From contig NZ_WTLI01000009.1 of assembly GCF_011421635.1 (NCBI RefSeq), positions 1-64,000 of the forward strand: a stretch of DNA of 64,000 nucleotides, in the 5' to 3' direction. The stretch is from Paenibacillus turpanensis (GTDB taxonomy: Bacteria; Bacillota; Bacilli; Paenibacillales; YIM-B00363). Below the pieces are notes generated by a model. The model made no database searches, was not told where the DNA came from, and saw only the letters and a program-made list of their open reading frames with translations. The position numbers and the translations under genes are program-made. This document shows positions 63,800 through 64,000 of this stretch, piece by piece. Numbering within the stretch: the first letter of the stretch is position 1; each line of letters opens with the position of its first letter.

Positions 63800-63830
63800 A
63801 AAAGACTAATCCAAATGGGTTAGTCTTTTT
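63800..63830 (+). terminator. Rho-independent terminator of potABCD
   Basis: AAAAGACTAATCC (63800-63812), loop AAAT, GGGTTAGTCTTTT, then T. It lies 88 nt after potD. Confidence 0.85.
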
Positions 63831-63986
63831 CAGTTGGTGTGACAGCGCTGCCTGAGGCACGCTGGTCGCACACTCGACCGGTTACTGCCCAAGCCAGTGG
63901 AGTGAAATGGATTTTTCCTCTTTAGAACAGGGTATGATAAGCTTTACACATACAAAAATATCCAACGAAAAAGGAGGTGATGCCCA

Positions 63987-64000
63987 ATGACAACGAACAA
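63987..64000 (+). CDS. Start of a gene cut by the window end, possibly a small acid-soluble spore protein
   Basis: A perfect ribosome binding site AAGGAGGTGA (63971-63980) precedes ATG at 63987; the visible codons read MTTN. Alpha/beta-type SASPs of Paenibacillus often start this way, but four residues cannot prove it. An alternative ATG at 63980 is too close to the ribosome binding site. Confidence 0.4.

Overview
The window looks like a chromosomal segment of a spore-forming, low-to-middle GC Gram-positive bacterium, most likely a Paenibacillus or close relative. The reasons are strong AGGAGG-type ribosome binding sites, frequent GTG and TTG starts, a heteromeric glgB-glgC-glgD-glgA cluster, parE-parC, a YjdF-type gene, YoaP- and CBO0543-type proteins, two tiny membrane proteins of the Bacillus sporulation type, and a set of pectin-degrading enzymes. 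No rRNA, tRNA, CRISPR array, insertion sequence or prophage was seen. The species assignment is inference from gene content.

Layout. 1-5.8 kb: the C-terminal part of a dynamin-like GTPase, then a two-gene heterodimeric ABC exporter with one degenerate ATP site. 5.8-7.7 kb: a repeat-rich stretch with two A/C-only tandem arrays, an inverted-repeat element and a 44-bp tandem duplication, surrounding a small DUF559-type nuclease-fold protein fused to a winged helix. 7.7-15.7 kb: an SGNH hydrolase, an ABC-2 export pair, topoisomerase IV (parE-parC) and a MarR regulator. 15.7-18.8 kb: CapA-type lipoprotein and RNA methyltransferase (minus strand), and a PAP2 phosphatase. 19-24.7 kb: the glycogen operon glgBCDA. 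24.7-31.3 kb: a minus-strand YjaZ-like protease with a TipAS-type MerR regulator, two secreted or membrane proteins of unknown role, an alpha/beta hydrolase, a candidate structured RNA, a Dps protein, and an AT-rich MerR-LysE pair. 31.5-35.1 kb: class II fumarase under a Fur-like box, yjdF with a structured leader, and methionine aminopeptidase. 35.3-40 kb: TetR, HlyD-type adaptor, ABC-2 permease and a TolC-like protein. 40-43.1 kb: palindromic repeats, a Gly/Gln-rich lipoprotein, a methyltransferase, a membrane protein and a GNAT-YoaP protein. 43.3-45.9 kb: two pectin-type SGNH esterases. 45.9-53.2 kb: two large LuxR-type ATPase regulators flanking a dehydrogenase, two tiny membrane proteins and a methyltransferase. 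53.2-57.1 kb: ilvB-ilvN, an AAC(3)-like protein and a metallo-hydrolase. 57.5-59.7 kb: a secreted pectate lyase. 59.9-63.7 kb: potABCD polyamine import operon. The last bases hold the start of a further gene.

How the parts fit. The glg genes make a complete glycogen synthesis set (ADP-glucose synthesis, elongation, branching). The pectate lyase and the two acetylesterase-like enzymes suggest growth on pectin. The TetR-HlyD-permease-TolC set resembles a tripartite exporter although the organism should lack an outer membrane. Several control regions can be read from sequence: a Fur-like box at fumC, a 19-bp-spacer MerR promoter, a likely yjdF RNA, an attenuator-like hairpin ahead of the nuclease-fold gene, a probable leaderless regulator mRNA, and a strong promoter-terminator pair enclosing about 400 nt of apparently non-coding, structured RNA.
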